DNA from: Trichobilharzia szidati
Lineage: Eukaryota > Platyhelminthes > Trematoda > Strigeidida > Schistosomatidae
Length of the DNA: 64,000 bases
NCBI GenBank assembly: GCA_944472155.2
Contig: OX235274.1
Location: 32,424,052-32,488,051, forward strand
Direction of reading: 5' to 3'
Part shown: positions 35,590-47,159 of the stretch, one piece after another
Layout of the letters: each line of letters begins with the position of its first letter
Numbering within the stretch: position 1 is the first letter of the stretch
Notes under the pieces: model-generated
Seen by the model: the letters and a program-made list of their open reading frames with translations, nothing else
Told to the model about the DNA's origin: nothing
Databases searched by the model: none
Program-made: the position numbers and the translations under genes

Positions 35590-36110
35590 ACACTCTTTGA
35601 TGTTAACGGATGAGAAAGAAAAAGAAGAAGAAATATCAAACATTATTGAGACTCTCAAGCAAAATAACTACCCGAGGAACTTCATCAACAAAATCAACAC
35701 TGACATTAAGAATGGTCGAAAACGTGTTACGAAAACATGGACATCAACAGTTGTCATTCCATATAGAGCAGAGACATCAGACGATATCAGAAGAGTACTC
35801 AACAAGCTCGACATCAGAGTTTTCTTCAAAACATTAGACACAATGCGAAACAGCTTTGTCCATATAAAAGACCAAATCTCTAAAGATTCTCTATCTATTT
35901 GTGTCTAAAATAAAATGCTTGGAATGTGATGCGACATACATCGGACAAACATATCGAGAAATCAAAATCAGAAGAAATGAACACCGCAGAGTATCTGTTC
36001 GACAAGCCACCGACAAATCCAATTATTGAACTAGAAGAGCTTGAAAAATCACCAGCGATAGGTCTACACACGACGGAACATCAAATGGAATCCAAATTGT
36101 CTGAATAGAA
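35590..36110 (+). pseudogene. PLE fragment with GIY-YIG domain, + strand
   Basis: 35597-35908 encodes EEEISNIIETLKQNNYPRNF and VVIPYRAETSDDIRRVL, the region between RT and endonuclease. A frameshift then leads to IKCLECDATYIGQTYREIKI near 35905-35970, the GIY-YIG core with its Cys pair. Stops follow. Confidence 0.75.
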
Positions 36111-36540
36111 ATGATGGACTAAAACAGAATTTGACCTGGTTACAACACCCCCTTCCCCAATGAAATGACAAAATCAACTCGGATGTGATAAGCAATTTCA
36201 TTATGTAAACACACGCTGCTTTTATAATCTTAAACACTTATCAAATCCAAAAATCTGCACTTGGTTTTGTTATCTTTACCAATTGGCTAATTTGACAACG
36301 CAAAATTGCCCCCATGCTGAGGAACAATGATTAAGTTGTTATATATATTCTGGTTTAATATTACTACTTTGATAAAGCTATTAGCATTAAATAGCAAAAC
36401 GTCAGTAAAACCAATATCGTTTTGTTTTTCATTCATTTGGAATTACAAAAAGCCTTTATTATAATATCATCAGTAGTACTTCCATACGAAGAAGGAACCT
36501 CGTAGAATCGTACGTAGAACCCTTACAAATGGTAAGTTAA

Positions 36541-37110
36541 AATGGCATTCAAATCCACTGGGTTAAAGGATTTTGAGGAAACCATTAAAGAGAATAATTT
36601 AATTTATCGAATGCCCTTCTGCAATAATTGTCACACCAAATACATAAGTGAACATAGTAGAACAGGGTCAATTAGATTAGAAGAACACAAAATCCTAGAA
36701 AAATCTAGAATAGTTGAATCTAATAAGCTAAGGATTCTAGAAAAAAGCTCATCTATAGCATTCATCACATGCAGTTCACACACAACCATACAATAAGATG
36801 GGATAAGATGACAGTCTTAAAGCCTGATATAACACAGTAGAGGAAGAGGTTGGCAGCAGGAACTTTAATTACCGAATCAACTGAAAATATGTGCAGCAAG
36901 AATGATTCAACATCTGTGCGCCAGGACATGTGGAAAATTGCATTACCCCTAAGACGAATGTGAAGGAATAAAGAACATTATAAAACTCAAGCTCTGAAGT
37001 TATACAGTCATAATTAAAGATCCTATTATGAACAGAAAACTGAATTCGAAACTTTTTCATTCAGTAAGCAGAACTGCTTTATTCTGTGTGATATATCCAA
37101 TAAACAAATT
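36541..37110 (+). pseudogene. PLE GIY-YIG fragment and 3' terminus, + strand
   Basis: NNLIYRMPFCNNCHTKYI (36595-36650) is the endonuclease start, with serine in place of the motif glycine (YISE). Stops follow. The 3' part (36880-37110) matches the terminal sequence also seen at 12800-13070 and 26890-26998. Confidence 0.7.
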
Positions 37111-37114
37111 AATA

Positions 37115-37870
37115 TGGAATTTTGATTGGACACTAGTAACTAGTGTGATGTATCTAGTCCTTTGTTTGGTGCAGACTGAATTCCATCAGTCAGGTTTTTT
37201 TGTAATGTGGCCACCATTCTAGGTAGCTCGCCATCACAGTGTACATTGACTTGATGATATTAGGTGGTTGAAGGCAATCGGCCACAGGAATTCCAGCCTG
37301 ACCTAGGTTTCGTGCTAGTCGGAACTCGTCAGCTATGCGTATCTGAAACCTTGAAGAAACTCATATCCCTTCTGCGATTCAAACCCGCGTCACCCAGTGA
37401 GTACTGCAGTCAGAGGCGCTACCACTGAGCTATTCGGGCTAGTGGTTGGCCTCATGTACTAACACGAAACCTAGGTCCTGCCAATTGCCTCCAACCATCT
37501 AATATCATCGAATCAATGTGCACCGTGATGGCGAGCTATCTAGAATGGTGGCCACCTTACAGAAAAACCTGACCGATAGAATTCCGTCTGCACCAAAGAA
37601 AGGACTAGACACATCACACTAGTTAGTAGTGTCCAATCAAAGTATCCACTACGGTCCTACAGGAGTTCAATCGCTAGTCCGAACAGTCATTGGTAACGTC
37701 CTTGACTGCAGGCAGCACTGGGTGACGCGGGTTTGAATCTCAAAAGGGATATGAGTTCCTTGAAGGCTGCAGATACGCCTAGCTGACGAGTGCCAACTAG
37801 CACGAAACCTAGGTCGAAAACTTCCTGCGGCCGATTGCTTCCAACCATCTAATAATATGGAATTACATAC
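37115..37870. mobile_element. Inverted pair of SINE-D copies
   Basis: A - strand copy (37115-37450) and a + strand copy (37510-37870) face each other and share long complementary stretches ('ggtggccaccatt', 'gaatggtggccac'). In the + copy 37783-37814 reads CUGACGA, then a perfect GUGC/GCAC stem II, GAA, ACCUAGGU (stem III) and C. The - copy has the same core at 37300-37332. Stem I is not well formed next to the core. Confidence 0.75.
37783..37814 (+). ncRNA. Hammerhead-like core in SINE-D
   Basis: The CUGANGA and GAA boxes are intact, with a 4-bp stem II and a 4+4 palindromic stem III. This is the same minimal stem III layout as in Smα ribozymes. A distal stem I is possible (GGCUGCAG with CUGCGGCC) but leaves a large internal loop, so activity is uncertain. 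Confidence 0.5.
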
Positions 37871-37999
37871 AACCACAGTATCCGAATGTTTCGCACATTA
37901 GTTTTTACATTTTGATTTATTTTTACGCTGATTTTTCTTGAATTGATTTATTTACTGGGAAAGACGTCTCTTCTCTGTGTCTTTTATTTATTTAATAAG

Positions 38000-38182
38000 G
38001 TTGCCAATGGTTACACCACTGCATTGATCGATGGAAATCCAAGTAGACTGCCTATTCGTGATGTATACTTGACGTATTTCAATGAACTGAATTATGACTT
38101 AATTCTTGGTGATGTTTGCTATAAATCGCACTTAGGAAAAGTTGTCACCTTGAAAACTAGTAATAATCTTTTGAATATTTAA
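38000..38182 (+). CDS. Fibrillar collagen last exon, end of C-propeptide
   Basis: 60 codons and TAA. The acceptor is 'ttaataag'. LPIRDVYLTYFNELNYDLIL-G-DVCY corresponds to the conserved end of the COLFI domain (LPI.D...D.G..DQ.FG...G.VCF). The cysteine is canonical cysteine 8. The protein then runs about 19 residues past that cysteine (KSHLGKVV..NNLLNI), whereas vertebrate chains stop within one or two residues. This fixes the 3' end of the gene. Confidence 0.94.
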   Translation, partial: VANGYTTALIDGNPSRLPIRDVYLTYFNELNYDLILGDVCYKSHLGKVVTLKTSNNLLNI

Positions 38183-38410
38183 ACTATACACAACCGCTTG
38201 ATAAATGTAAAACAGTTCAAAGGAAAAAAAATATTACAGAAGGATGAATAGAGAGTTAGTATATATACAACCAAAACAAAAAAATTTCAGTGCAAGAACT
38301 GATAATTACTTACACATTCTCTATGTTATGTTGTCTTATGTTGTTGTGTGTTAACAATTTCTGTATACAAAAACACCAGTAAAATAAACAAATATTTATT
38401 TAAATGCTCA
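38183..38410 (+). other. Collagen 3' UTR with AATAAA
   Basis: A short AT-rich 3' UTR. AATAAA at 38383-38388 lies about 200 bp after the stop codon and is the likely poly(A) signal. Confidence 0.7.
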
Positions 38411-38439
38411 GTTACTGGTCTATTTTGTTCGTGTGTTTT

Positions 38440-39120
38440 TCATTTGAACTGAGAAATTCATTATAGGAATTATTAAAAAGACGGTTGCAGTGAAGAAAAT
38501 TTTACTTTTCGACGAAGTCATCAACTCGACCGCTGTACATTCGTGTATTTATATTAAATATGTGAGAAAGTTCCAGAATTATATCGGGTCAAAAGTTAGA
38601 TGAATGAAATTACAATGTGTATTGAACAGAAAGATCGCGTAGAAAAGACAAAATAGGATTATAATTACTGGATAACTCGTCAGTTTGTATAATCGCAGGT
38701 TAAGGATGTAGTATTAACGAAATGGGTAGGAGCTTAGGACATATAAAGATAAAAACAGTAATCAAATCTAATAATGTAGATAGGGATTTAAAAAGGTGAA
38801 TATAACATGATGGCCACTGTAGGGACAACTGATGAACATGTTTCTTTTGAATACATAGAGTGGGCTTGAGATTTGGATCGCCAGTGCCTCAGCTATTCCT
38901 AGATATCTTGATTTCACTCCATTTGGTGGGCTTGATCGGATCTTATATATGGCTATGAAGGACTTTTCAACGGGAGCTGAATGTCCTGAATTCCCCAGAT
39001 GTTCTGTTACCGAACTGTATACACCTTTGTGTTCTCCTTTTCTAACCATGCTGGGTAGTGTTCCCGAGCTCGTTTCATAGGCGGAGGCATGATACAGCTA
39101 ATGTACTCGGCTCCACCTGA
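38440..39120 (-). pseudogene. PLE C-terminal fragment, - strand
   Basis: 38768-39049 encodes GEHKGVYSSVTEHLGNSGHS and IYKIRSSPPNGVKSRYLGIAE, the GIY-YIG domain C-terminal half (HL.NSGH, EALAI). Upstream the - strand has GAEYISC in another frame. At 38480-38530 the - strand shows a UUGAUGA..GAA hammerhead-like remnant at the 3' terminus. Confidence 0.65.
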
Positions 39121-39169
39121 GAAAGTGAACTGGTATATGCATGTTGAAGTGATCCAATGCAACAGCTTA

Positions 39170-39885
39170 TCCTTCATTACAATAACACAATTATTCCCTT
39201 ATATTCCGAGTTGTATGTAAGACTTCAACAGCTCATTTCAGTTTCACGTTGTTCTCTGCAGTCTTTTCTAGGTGGCTCCGTCATCACCCGTAAGCTCTCA
39301 CTTCCGCCTAACACGATCTCTTCCATGTCACTCTGGGAATCCCAACAGGTACTTTTTCATTCAAGTTTCACTCGAGGGCTAGCCTTGTACAAAATGTCAC
39401 TTAATTGTCTCCTCAACGTGTGTCTAATCCATTTCTTCAGCGCATTTGTTGAACGACAGGTTCTTGGCTGGCTGGTCATATAATCCTCGGTATGAAACCA
39501 GCGAAGGAGGCTGTTGATAAAATTCTGAAGCCTGTTAAAAGTGCTTTTAGTGACGCATGCGCCAAGTCTCCGGACCATATGGAGAACTGACTTCATATTA
39601 GTGCTGAAAACGTGATCATTGTTCCTTATACTGAGTGCATCAGATTTCCACACTAATTTTGGATTCATAAAGTTCTGTCTTGCCTTTACGATCTTACCTT
39701 CAACATATTTATCAGAGCCAACTGTAGTTGTAAAGACGTGACTTCCTTCAAATTTCCCCCGTTGATAGTGGCTGGTGCTTGCTTCATCACCTCTGTCTTT
39801 TGTATGTTCGCTTGCTATCGTGTCTTTGCTATCTGGCGCTTCTGCCAACTTGTTGGTTTTTACTTGTAGAAATTCACAATAGTAG
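39170..39885 (-). mobile_element. RTE LINE fragment, - strand
   Basis: The - strand holds post-RT sequence (NMKSVLHMVRRLGACVTKS, FNRLQNFINSLL) and the C-terminal region, with no typical A-rich tail. Its 5' side (39885) is cut by an inserted solo LTR. Confidence 0.7.
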
Positions 39886-40513
39886 TGTAACGACAGAAAA
39901 CAAGGGCCAGGTAACAGACCGCTTATTGAGAAAATCAACAGATATTTAGAGATTCTTTTGTACATTATTATTGAAGGTGATGGAAGCACTTTGGATTAAT
40001 CACATACAGCCTAAACTGTGTGTACAAAAATCAATAGACTTCAATCTTCGCCTACCCTGGACTACTTGACCTATCTAAATATGATTGGTCATTAGTATGT
40101 ACTTTTGTTTTTATTTAACTGAGTAATTGTCATGACCCTTATTTTATTATTGTTAACCATGTTAGTTGTAAAGCGGTTGTAAAGAAACTACGAAATGATA
40201 TCATCTCGCGAAATTTGTCTTCTTAATGCCTTATTCACATTATTATTCGTTATTGTTAGCAGAAAAGCAACCTCTTCTGAATGATTGTTTTCCTGCTGAA
40301 GGTTATTCTGTCATCTCTTTGTTGCGGTTTCTTAGACAGTCCGGTGATATATCTGAGAATCGTATCCTCCCACTCTAAGTCTTCTGTGATTGGTTGTTGA
40401 GTTCCTCAAGGTTAGGCTTTGTTCTTGTTTTTTTCTTATGACCAAGACGTGGGACGTAAACATTGACGTCAATTTCTGTCTACATTTTCGTCTTGTAGAC
40501 AGCTGTCACCACA
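39886..40513 (+). repeat. Solo LTR, family copy 3, with nested 264-bp insert
   Basis: TGTAACGACAGAAAACAAGG ... CACCACA, flanked by gtag on both sides. Without the nested insert (39973-40236, duplication 'acattattatt' at 39962-39972 and 40237-40247) the LTR is 353 bp, equal to copy 2. The insert ends with PLE-like sequence ('cgaaatttgtcttcttaatgc', compare 25395). Confidence 0.8.
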
Positions 40514-40517
40514 GTAG

Positions 40518-41221
40518 TAATCTTAGCAGTAAAAGTATTCTATGAAGTGCTGATCAAGAAAAGAGATGCGGAAAGGTGTTTTACAGTTTCCTTTGTCGTT
40601 TGGTTTTTATTTTAAAGACTGACGGAAACTTCTACTTTAGGTAACGAAAGGTAACTTGGAGTGGACATTTCAAGATACCCATAAGCAATTTAATATTTAC
40701 TTACAGTTTAAAACACAAGGCAGCAAAGAGATCTCTTTTCGTAACTTCTCGTTGAAGTTGCACATTTATTTACAGAGTTTATATGTATAATGCTGACTGC
40801 TAACAAATGTCAGAGGTCAATGTCAGCTGGTAACAATATGTATGAAACATACCAGTTTGCGAGCAACAACAAATAATTTTGCGTAACTGAGGGTATTTAC
40901 AACTAATTAATTAAGTGATGAGTAGTTATGCGGAGACAATCGGTAGGAAACAGGAGCCCAAAGAGTAAAAGATGAATAACAGAAAAAAACGCGTAGAGTT
41001 TACAATACTGTAGTGTACCTTGAATATTTACAACTTATCTGATGCCTGGGCTGGGTAGGAAGCTCGAAGAGTGCGTTGAATAGTAGCACAACAAGGGAGC
41101 GAACCACGTGTGTACAGCAACGTCGGAAATCACAAGATGGCGTGGCGCCAGAAGTGGGCGAATGCATTAAAACGAAAATTCAAAGGTTTAAGGTACACTA
41201 CATAGGCATAAAATAAACCCA
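40518..41221. other. Intergenic sequence, nothing recognised
   Basis: No supported ORF and no repeat that I can name. Confidence 0.35.
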
Positions 41222-42120
41222 CATTAAAAACTTGGAGGATATGGACTTCGCCGATGATATTTGTCTGATTTCCCACAAACTAGAAGATATGCAACTGAAA
41301 AGCAACACGTCGGAAGAAGAAGCATCAAAGATAGGAGGACTTCAGGTGGACATAGAGAAAACAGAGGTGATGAAGATTCCTCGCCAACAACAACAGCAAC
41401 AACAACAGACAACGGTCAGCATAAATGGGAGAAATCTAAAAGAAGCAACCTCCTTTACCTACCCACCTCTACCTACCTACCTACATACCTACCTGGGAAA
41501 CATCGTTTCAACTACAGGCGGACAGAACTGATGAGAATATCAAAGCGAGTGTAGGGAAAGCAAGGCAAGCTTTCATTACTCTCAAGTCTGTGTGGAGGTC
41601 AACAGCACTGCTCAGCATGAAAAATAAGATCGGGATTTTCAACTCCAATGTGAAGTCAGTGCTACTTACTATACGTACGGATCAGAGACTTGGCGCGTCA
41701 TGAAGAGCACTTCGAACAAACTACAGACCTTCATCAATAGCTGCCTTCGCTCAATACTCAAGATCAGATAGCCAGAAACATCAGCAACAGGAATCTTTGG
41801 GAGATAACCAACCAGGAACCGATTGTGCAACAAATACGCAGGAAGAAATAAAGGTGGATTGGATTGGCCATACTCTGAGGAAACCATCAAGTGAGTGACA
41901 TCACACACCAGTCCATGGCTCGAGTGGAATCCGAATGGAAGGTGGCGAGTTGGTCATCAGTGCGAGGGTGGGGTGACATGTAGGACGTCATGCGAATAGG
42001 AGATTACAGCACGTGGGCAGACGTGGAGTCAAGTGAAAAAGTTGGTATAGAACCAAACGCAATGGAGACGTGCGGATGAAGCCCAATATTCCGCTAATAA
42101 TTAACGGAAACAATAATAAT
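41222..42120 (+). mobile_element. RTE LINE fragment, + strand
   Basis: Opens at EDMDFADDICLISHKLED (RT catalytic motif) and passes a (CAA)n glutamine run and a (ctac)n repeat near 41460-41490. It continues through SETW to 'taattaacggaaacaataat'. Frameshifts and duplications are present. Its break point is the same as in 8696-9572. Confidence 0.82.
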
Positions 42121-42734
42121 ATAATACATAGGTCAAATAATTCTTCTGTGTTATGACACAATTTCGTCAGAAACCAGTCCATCTGGACTGATGCAACTAT
42201 TCAAATATATGAAGTGCTCAGACTATTGCATCTTTTCACTTTCAATCCTCAGAACAGGAGTCTATAAAAACGGGTTCGTTTAACATTTGATAGAGACAGA
42301 TTTCATGTCAAACATACTGAAATGTTCACTCAAGATGTTTACAAAGCTTCGCATTTTTTCTGCCTCATCACCTACGTGATCTAAATCAATGATGCCACTT
42401 CCCGATAACAGTTCCTGAAAAATCGAAATCCGTCAGGACCATGTCCATCAGTATATATATGGCAAAATTAAATAGGAATTAAGACATTGAGTATCCTAAA
42501 AAATAACTCCGGTTGTCGTCATTTCAGAAAATAACTTTCCAGTAGCAGTTATACACCTGTATAACTCTGAGTAAAGGATTTCGATTACTCCAATAGTTCT
42601 TTTTCATATTCTCTTCACATCAAAATATTTCACTGCACCACTCAATCGACACAGTCAGATGCTGCTGCCTTCAGGGAAACAAATAATGTTCCAGAACCTG
42701 TTGAATATTGAAGACGTTATCAATACACACTTTT

Positions 42735-43500
42735 CTCGTCCCGTAGCCTAACTTCCTGCTTTCACCGAGGCCCACTCAATCTTCTTCTCAGGTCTATGCA
42801 AACTAGAATTTATTATTTCCATGATTACAACAGGAGGAGCATCCGTCTGCTCTCCTATAAACGTGGATGACTAGCATTCTACACCAGTTAATCTAATTGA
42901 ACTATTTTACACCTCCATACATACACTAGGTAGTACCACTGTCAATCTAGTCGAAGATTCATCGGGTTTTGTGGCTCTACCTCGCACCAGATGACAGATA
43001 GGTTAGCTGGATTGTCTATATCCTATTCAGGTGAGTGTTGGATGGCAGACAGCTGTAGTATAGTATAGCTATTGTGTGGTTAAAATGTTCCTTGAAATCT
43101 CCAGCCAAACTCTTCGACCGTCTCTTCTGAGAAGCTAATAAAACCTCATCTCCACCTTATCATAGCTTTTTCAGAACCCATTTAATTGATGAGTCAAAAT
43201 AACTGAGGAATTACACATTCCTGATACTTTTCCGTTTCCTTTGCTTTCATTGTCTTCCAGTCGTTGTAGAAACTTTTCAAAATCCTACGTTTGAGTATTT
43301 TCCTCTCTTCCTCGTCATATTCAAAGTCCGACACTCAACCTCCTTATATCCATCAGTTCACTTGGGACTACAGAAATTCACCTGCATTTACTAATTTCGA
43401 CTCTGTGTTAACAACAACCCGTGCATAAAACTATATACTAGCCAGCTAGTTCAAGGTGATCTAGATACCACGAAACTGCCGTTTTGCTCGTCTAGGAAGG
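42735..43500 (-). repeat. Dispersed unclassified repeat, - strand copy
   Basis: The reverse complement of this stretch matches 63345-64000 along its whole length. Examples are 'acctgagaagaagactgagt' against 63953 and 'cctccatacatacactaggt' against 63850. No ORF survives. It probably derives from a LINE or PLE ORF but the class is not clear. Confidence 0.6.
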
Positions 43501-44365
43501 GGGAGAGCTCACCAGCGGTATACCCGAAGTGTGACTCAGTTCAGCCAGGCTAATTAGTTCAAACTACCCCATTTCTGGCTAGGTACACTACTTGAATGGA
43601 CTAGTAGTAACACCGTAAATCAAATTAACAACTCGCAAATTAGTTAGCAACCTGCAATGTAGACAGTTCAGCTGGTCAAATTTCACTGTAGGTTCCTTCG
43701 GTTACCGAAATTATTCAGACCACCTCCTCATGCAATCTTCTTGATACCATAAGTGGTAATAAAGGAAGCATCACGTTGTGTGTGGTAGGATAGTAAATTA
43801 CATACTGTAATACCATGGACGTGTTTCACAAGAAAAGAAGCACGTAGCATTTTTAAACCTGTATAACATAAGAACTTTTGTAATGACTCAGATAAGCAAT
43901 AAGCCATAGGAACTGATAGAGTTTGTGTCTCAACCCTTTGCGAAAATAAATGAATTGCATGTATCCATATTCATCTAGTGAGGAGCCTGGCAGATGTTAA
44001 ACTACGGTATATTTGATCATTCTTCATTGGTTTTATGGAATACATTTATTAATATTAAAAAACGAAGTAACACTGAAGAAATCCCAGAGTGTCAGGATCA
44101 CTTATGATCACGATTTAACCCTTTAGATCCTAATACTCCTTGTATAAACCCTGAATCTGTATGCTTTTTCTTGCTTACATTGCGGCTGTTTATTCTTCAG
44201 TGCTGTACACATTTCGTGAGCATCAATGGGGTTTACTGTTGCACACCTGACGAATTCACTATTAGTTGTTCTGAGGCAAATGGCTTTCCGTTTATTTATC
44301 CTTGACTGGTGTTCCTTGCATCGACTTTAACGATAAGACTTTGGTTAATGAAACCAGTCAGTGTA
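43500..44365. other. Intergenic sequence, nothing recognised
   Basis: No supported gene. Confidence 0.3.
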
Positions 44366-44369
44366 TCAG

Positions 44370-44475
44370 TTCGCTTGGACCTGTGAAGTTAAAGACACTG
44401 GCCAAACTAGCAGAACATTGTCTAGACATGTTCATGAACAGCTACTAGCGATCCAAAGGAGAATACAAATTAACT
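44370..44475 (+). pseudogene. Small PLE GIY-YIG fragment
   Basis: The + strand encodes CEVKDTGQTSRTLSRHVHEQ, a clear but mutated copy of the PLE endonuclease signature (CEVKYIGQTSR). Too short for a gene. Confidence 0.6.
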
Positions 44476-44809
44476 AGAAGCAATTTTTGAGTGTACTGTT
44501 CTTTCTTTTGGTTTGATTCAGGTCAAGTTATTCAAAAGATTTTGTCTGCATCTTCATACCTTTTGATTTTCCTCTTTATAGAAGAGTCTTATTCAGTCTA
44601 TTTAATCCCTTTTTGGGCCTGTTGTATAATAATTGTCGGTGTAACCTTTTTCACCGTGTTTTGCTACACTCTCATCTTAACTTTGTATTGTTCCTGAGTT
44701 TAATATTACTGTTCCACAATGCTTACTTTTAGCTGGTCATCTATGGACTCTCTTTTCCATTGAATGGTGCCTTTTGTTAATTATCGACGTTAAAAAAGGG
44801 TGCATGAAA

Positions 44810-46770
44810 CAATGTTATTTATTGAAATAATAGAGAAGATTTGTAGCTCAGGTGGATGATTTGCAATTAAAAGTGTTCTCTGAGCTGGTTGGTTTAGTTG
44901 CGAAGCTTTCATCGTCCTTCTGGACAACATCTTCAGCGCCATATTTAGCACAAAGTGAAATGATTTAAATTTCTTCATGCGTGATGTAATTGCGTCTCCT
45001 GGTTGCTATCTTTACATATGTATTGACCACTTTCTATTGACTTGGATTTTAAACTTTCTGGTCACCTGATTTACTTTTTATTAATTGGTATATTTCATCT
45101 ATATTAACGTGTTTGTTAATCGCATTTTCGCTTGAGTACCAGGCTTCTAGGAATTCTCTGGCACTTTTCGTGTTTCCTCTGTTTAAGATTTTGACATGAT
45201 CCCAATCAAATTGATGACCATAATTATCTGTATGCATTGATACTAAAGAATACATATCATGTCTTTTCACGGCTGATTTATGTTCTTGGATTCTGATTCG
45301 AAGGGGACGCCCACTTTGGCCGATGTAATGTTTGTTGCAGTTCATACAATTTATTTTGTAAATGGTATTAATTTTATCCCCTTTTTCTGTTGGATCTTTT
45401 GGTTTGCATAATATCGAATTAAGCGATTTTACTGGTTTGTGTGCTATATCTATATCTAACGGTTTCAGTATTCTGGCTGTTATTTCAGAGATATTCCTCA
45501 TGTATGGTAGAATGAATTTTCTTGTGGTCTTTGATGATGGTTTCTTGTTGGTGTTTTGATTCGACTTTAAACACTTTTTGATGAAATTTTGTGGATAACC
45601 ATTCTTTTTGAAGACCGTTTGTAGGTACTTTTCTTCCATTCTTTTCAACTCTGGAGTGCTACAATGTGTCTGAACTCTTTTAAACAATGTCTGCACACAG
45701 TTTCGTTTGTGAGTAACTGGATTATTGCTAGTATAGTTGAGTATTTGATCTGTGTGCGTTGATTTTCTATAAACTTGTGTCTCTAAATCTCCTGTGTTGG
45801 TTCTCCTGATTAAGACATCTAAAAATGGGATTTTGTTATCTAATTCTTCTTCTCTTGTGAATTTGATGTCTTCAAATATGTTGTTTATTAATTTATGAGT
45901 ATATTCTAAATCACTTCTCTTAATTATTACAAATGTATCATCAACGTAACGTATCCAGATTTTCGGTTTAATTATAGGTAGAGCTATTAATTCTAATCTT
46001 TGCATAACGGCTTCAGCTATTAATCCTGATATGGGCGATCCCATTGGTGTTCCTTTTATTTGTTCATATATTTGAGTATTGAACTGGAAGTATGTTGTAA
46101 GGCATAATTTTATGAGTTCTATCCAAGTTGATAATTGCATTTTTGTGTTTTCATCACTATAGAGTAATTGTTGCATAGTTTCTGTTGGTAGTTTTGGACT
46201 AATTGAAGTATATAATGCTGTGACATCAAAGGACACCATTATTTCATTGTCTTCTACTTGAATGTTTTTGATTTTCTCTAAAAATTGGATTGAAGAATTG
46301 ATAGAGTGGTCGCATGATTCTGTTAGGTAATTTAATTTCCTGAAAAGTTCTTTAGATAGATTATATGTTGGTGTTCCTGGAAGCGAAACGACTGGTCGTA
46401 AGGGAATATTTGGTTTGTGTAGTTTCGGTCTACCATAGAATCGAGGTAAAATAGGTCCGTTAGATTTCATTCGCCATTGATCTTGTTCTGTAATTTGTCC
46501 TGATTTCGTTAGTTTATTTAACGTTGTTCTGATTTTGTTATCTAATGTTTGTATAGGGTTTTTTGTCAACTGTTGATATACATTATTATCTTTGAGCAAA
46601 TCCTCTGTTTTCTTTATGTAGTCTTCTGTGTCCAGGATTACTGTTGTTCTTCCTTTATCAGCCGGTAGAATAACTACATCTTTTCTGTTCTTCAGTTTCT
46701 TTAATGCATTTTGCTCTTCAGTGCTAAGTTGGGAATTATGTCTTTTCTGTTTGAGTATAGGTATGATACA
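44810..46770 (-). mobile_element. Nearly intact Penelope-like element
   Basis: The - strand reading is open from about 46762 (DVVILPADKGRTTVILDTED) to the stop at 45049, roughly 570 codons. It contains the reverse transcriptase (SFDVTALYTSIS, GTPMGSPISGLIAE, RYVDDTFVII, IPFLDVLIRR) and a GIY-YIG endonuclease (CMNCNKHYIGQSGRPLRIRI) near the C-terminus. The catalytic YVDD is intact. The 5' side is cut at a (ttta)n tract at 46770. The 3' UTR reaches about 44810. It is the best preserved PLE in the window, with no internal stop, so it is young or was recently copied. Confidence 0.88.
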
Positions 46771-47159
46771 TTATTTATTTATTTATTATTTATTTATTGC
46801 ATATTCATGAATAATCCCCACCTAGACATTAATGAAAACAAAACATGTACTTCAGCGAAGAGTTTGTTTCCAGCGAATTCGTTTTCTTTAGCTGTACAAT
46901 CGCATTTGCATACAATACCTCATGAAAAAGGGTATTAAAAGCTGCCACAGTCATAGCTGTTAGTATTAGTCAGTGCATAAGAAGATTTGAATAAGTGTAT
47001 TCGGGTTATGTAATAATATGGATTATCCAGTGAATGAGGCATAATCAGGATGCGCATAGAAACGAAGGAAAATATGGAATTTTCTAAGGGTTCTGCAGAA
47101 ATACAAGAGTTTTAAGGACTCAAAAGAATAAACATACAAAAATGAAGTTAGTAGGAATC

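Noticed and set aside
3240..37870. CRISPR-like or tandem gene array from repeated 200-bp units
   Set aside because: The units are dispersed SINE copies in both orientations with unrelated flanks, in a eukaryotic genome.
44491..44697. A 68-codon membrane protein ORF
   Set aside because: The hydrophobicity comes from T-rich sequence next to PLE fragments, with no conserved motif.
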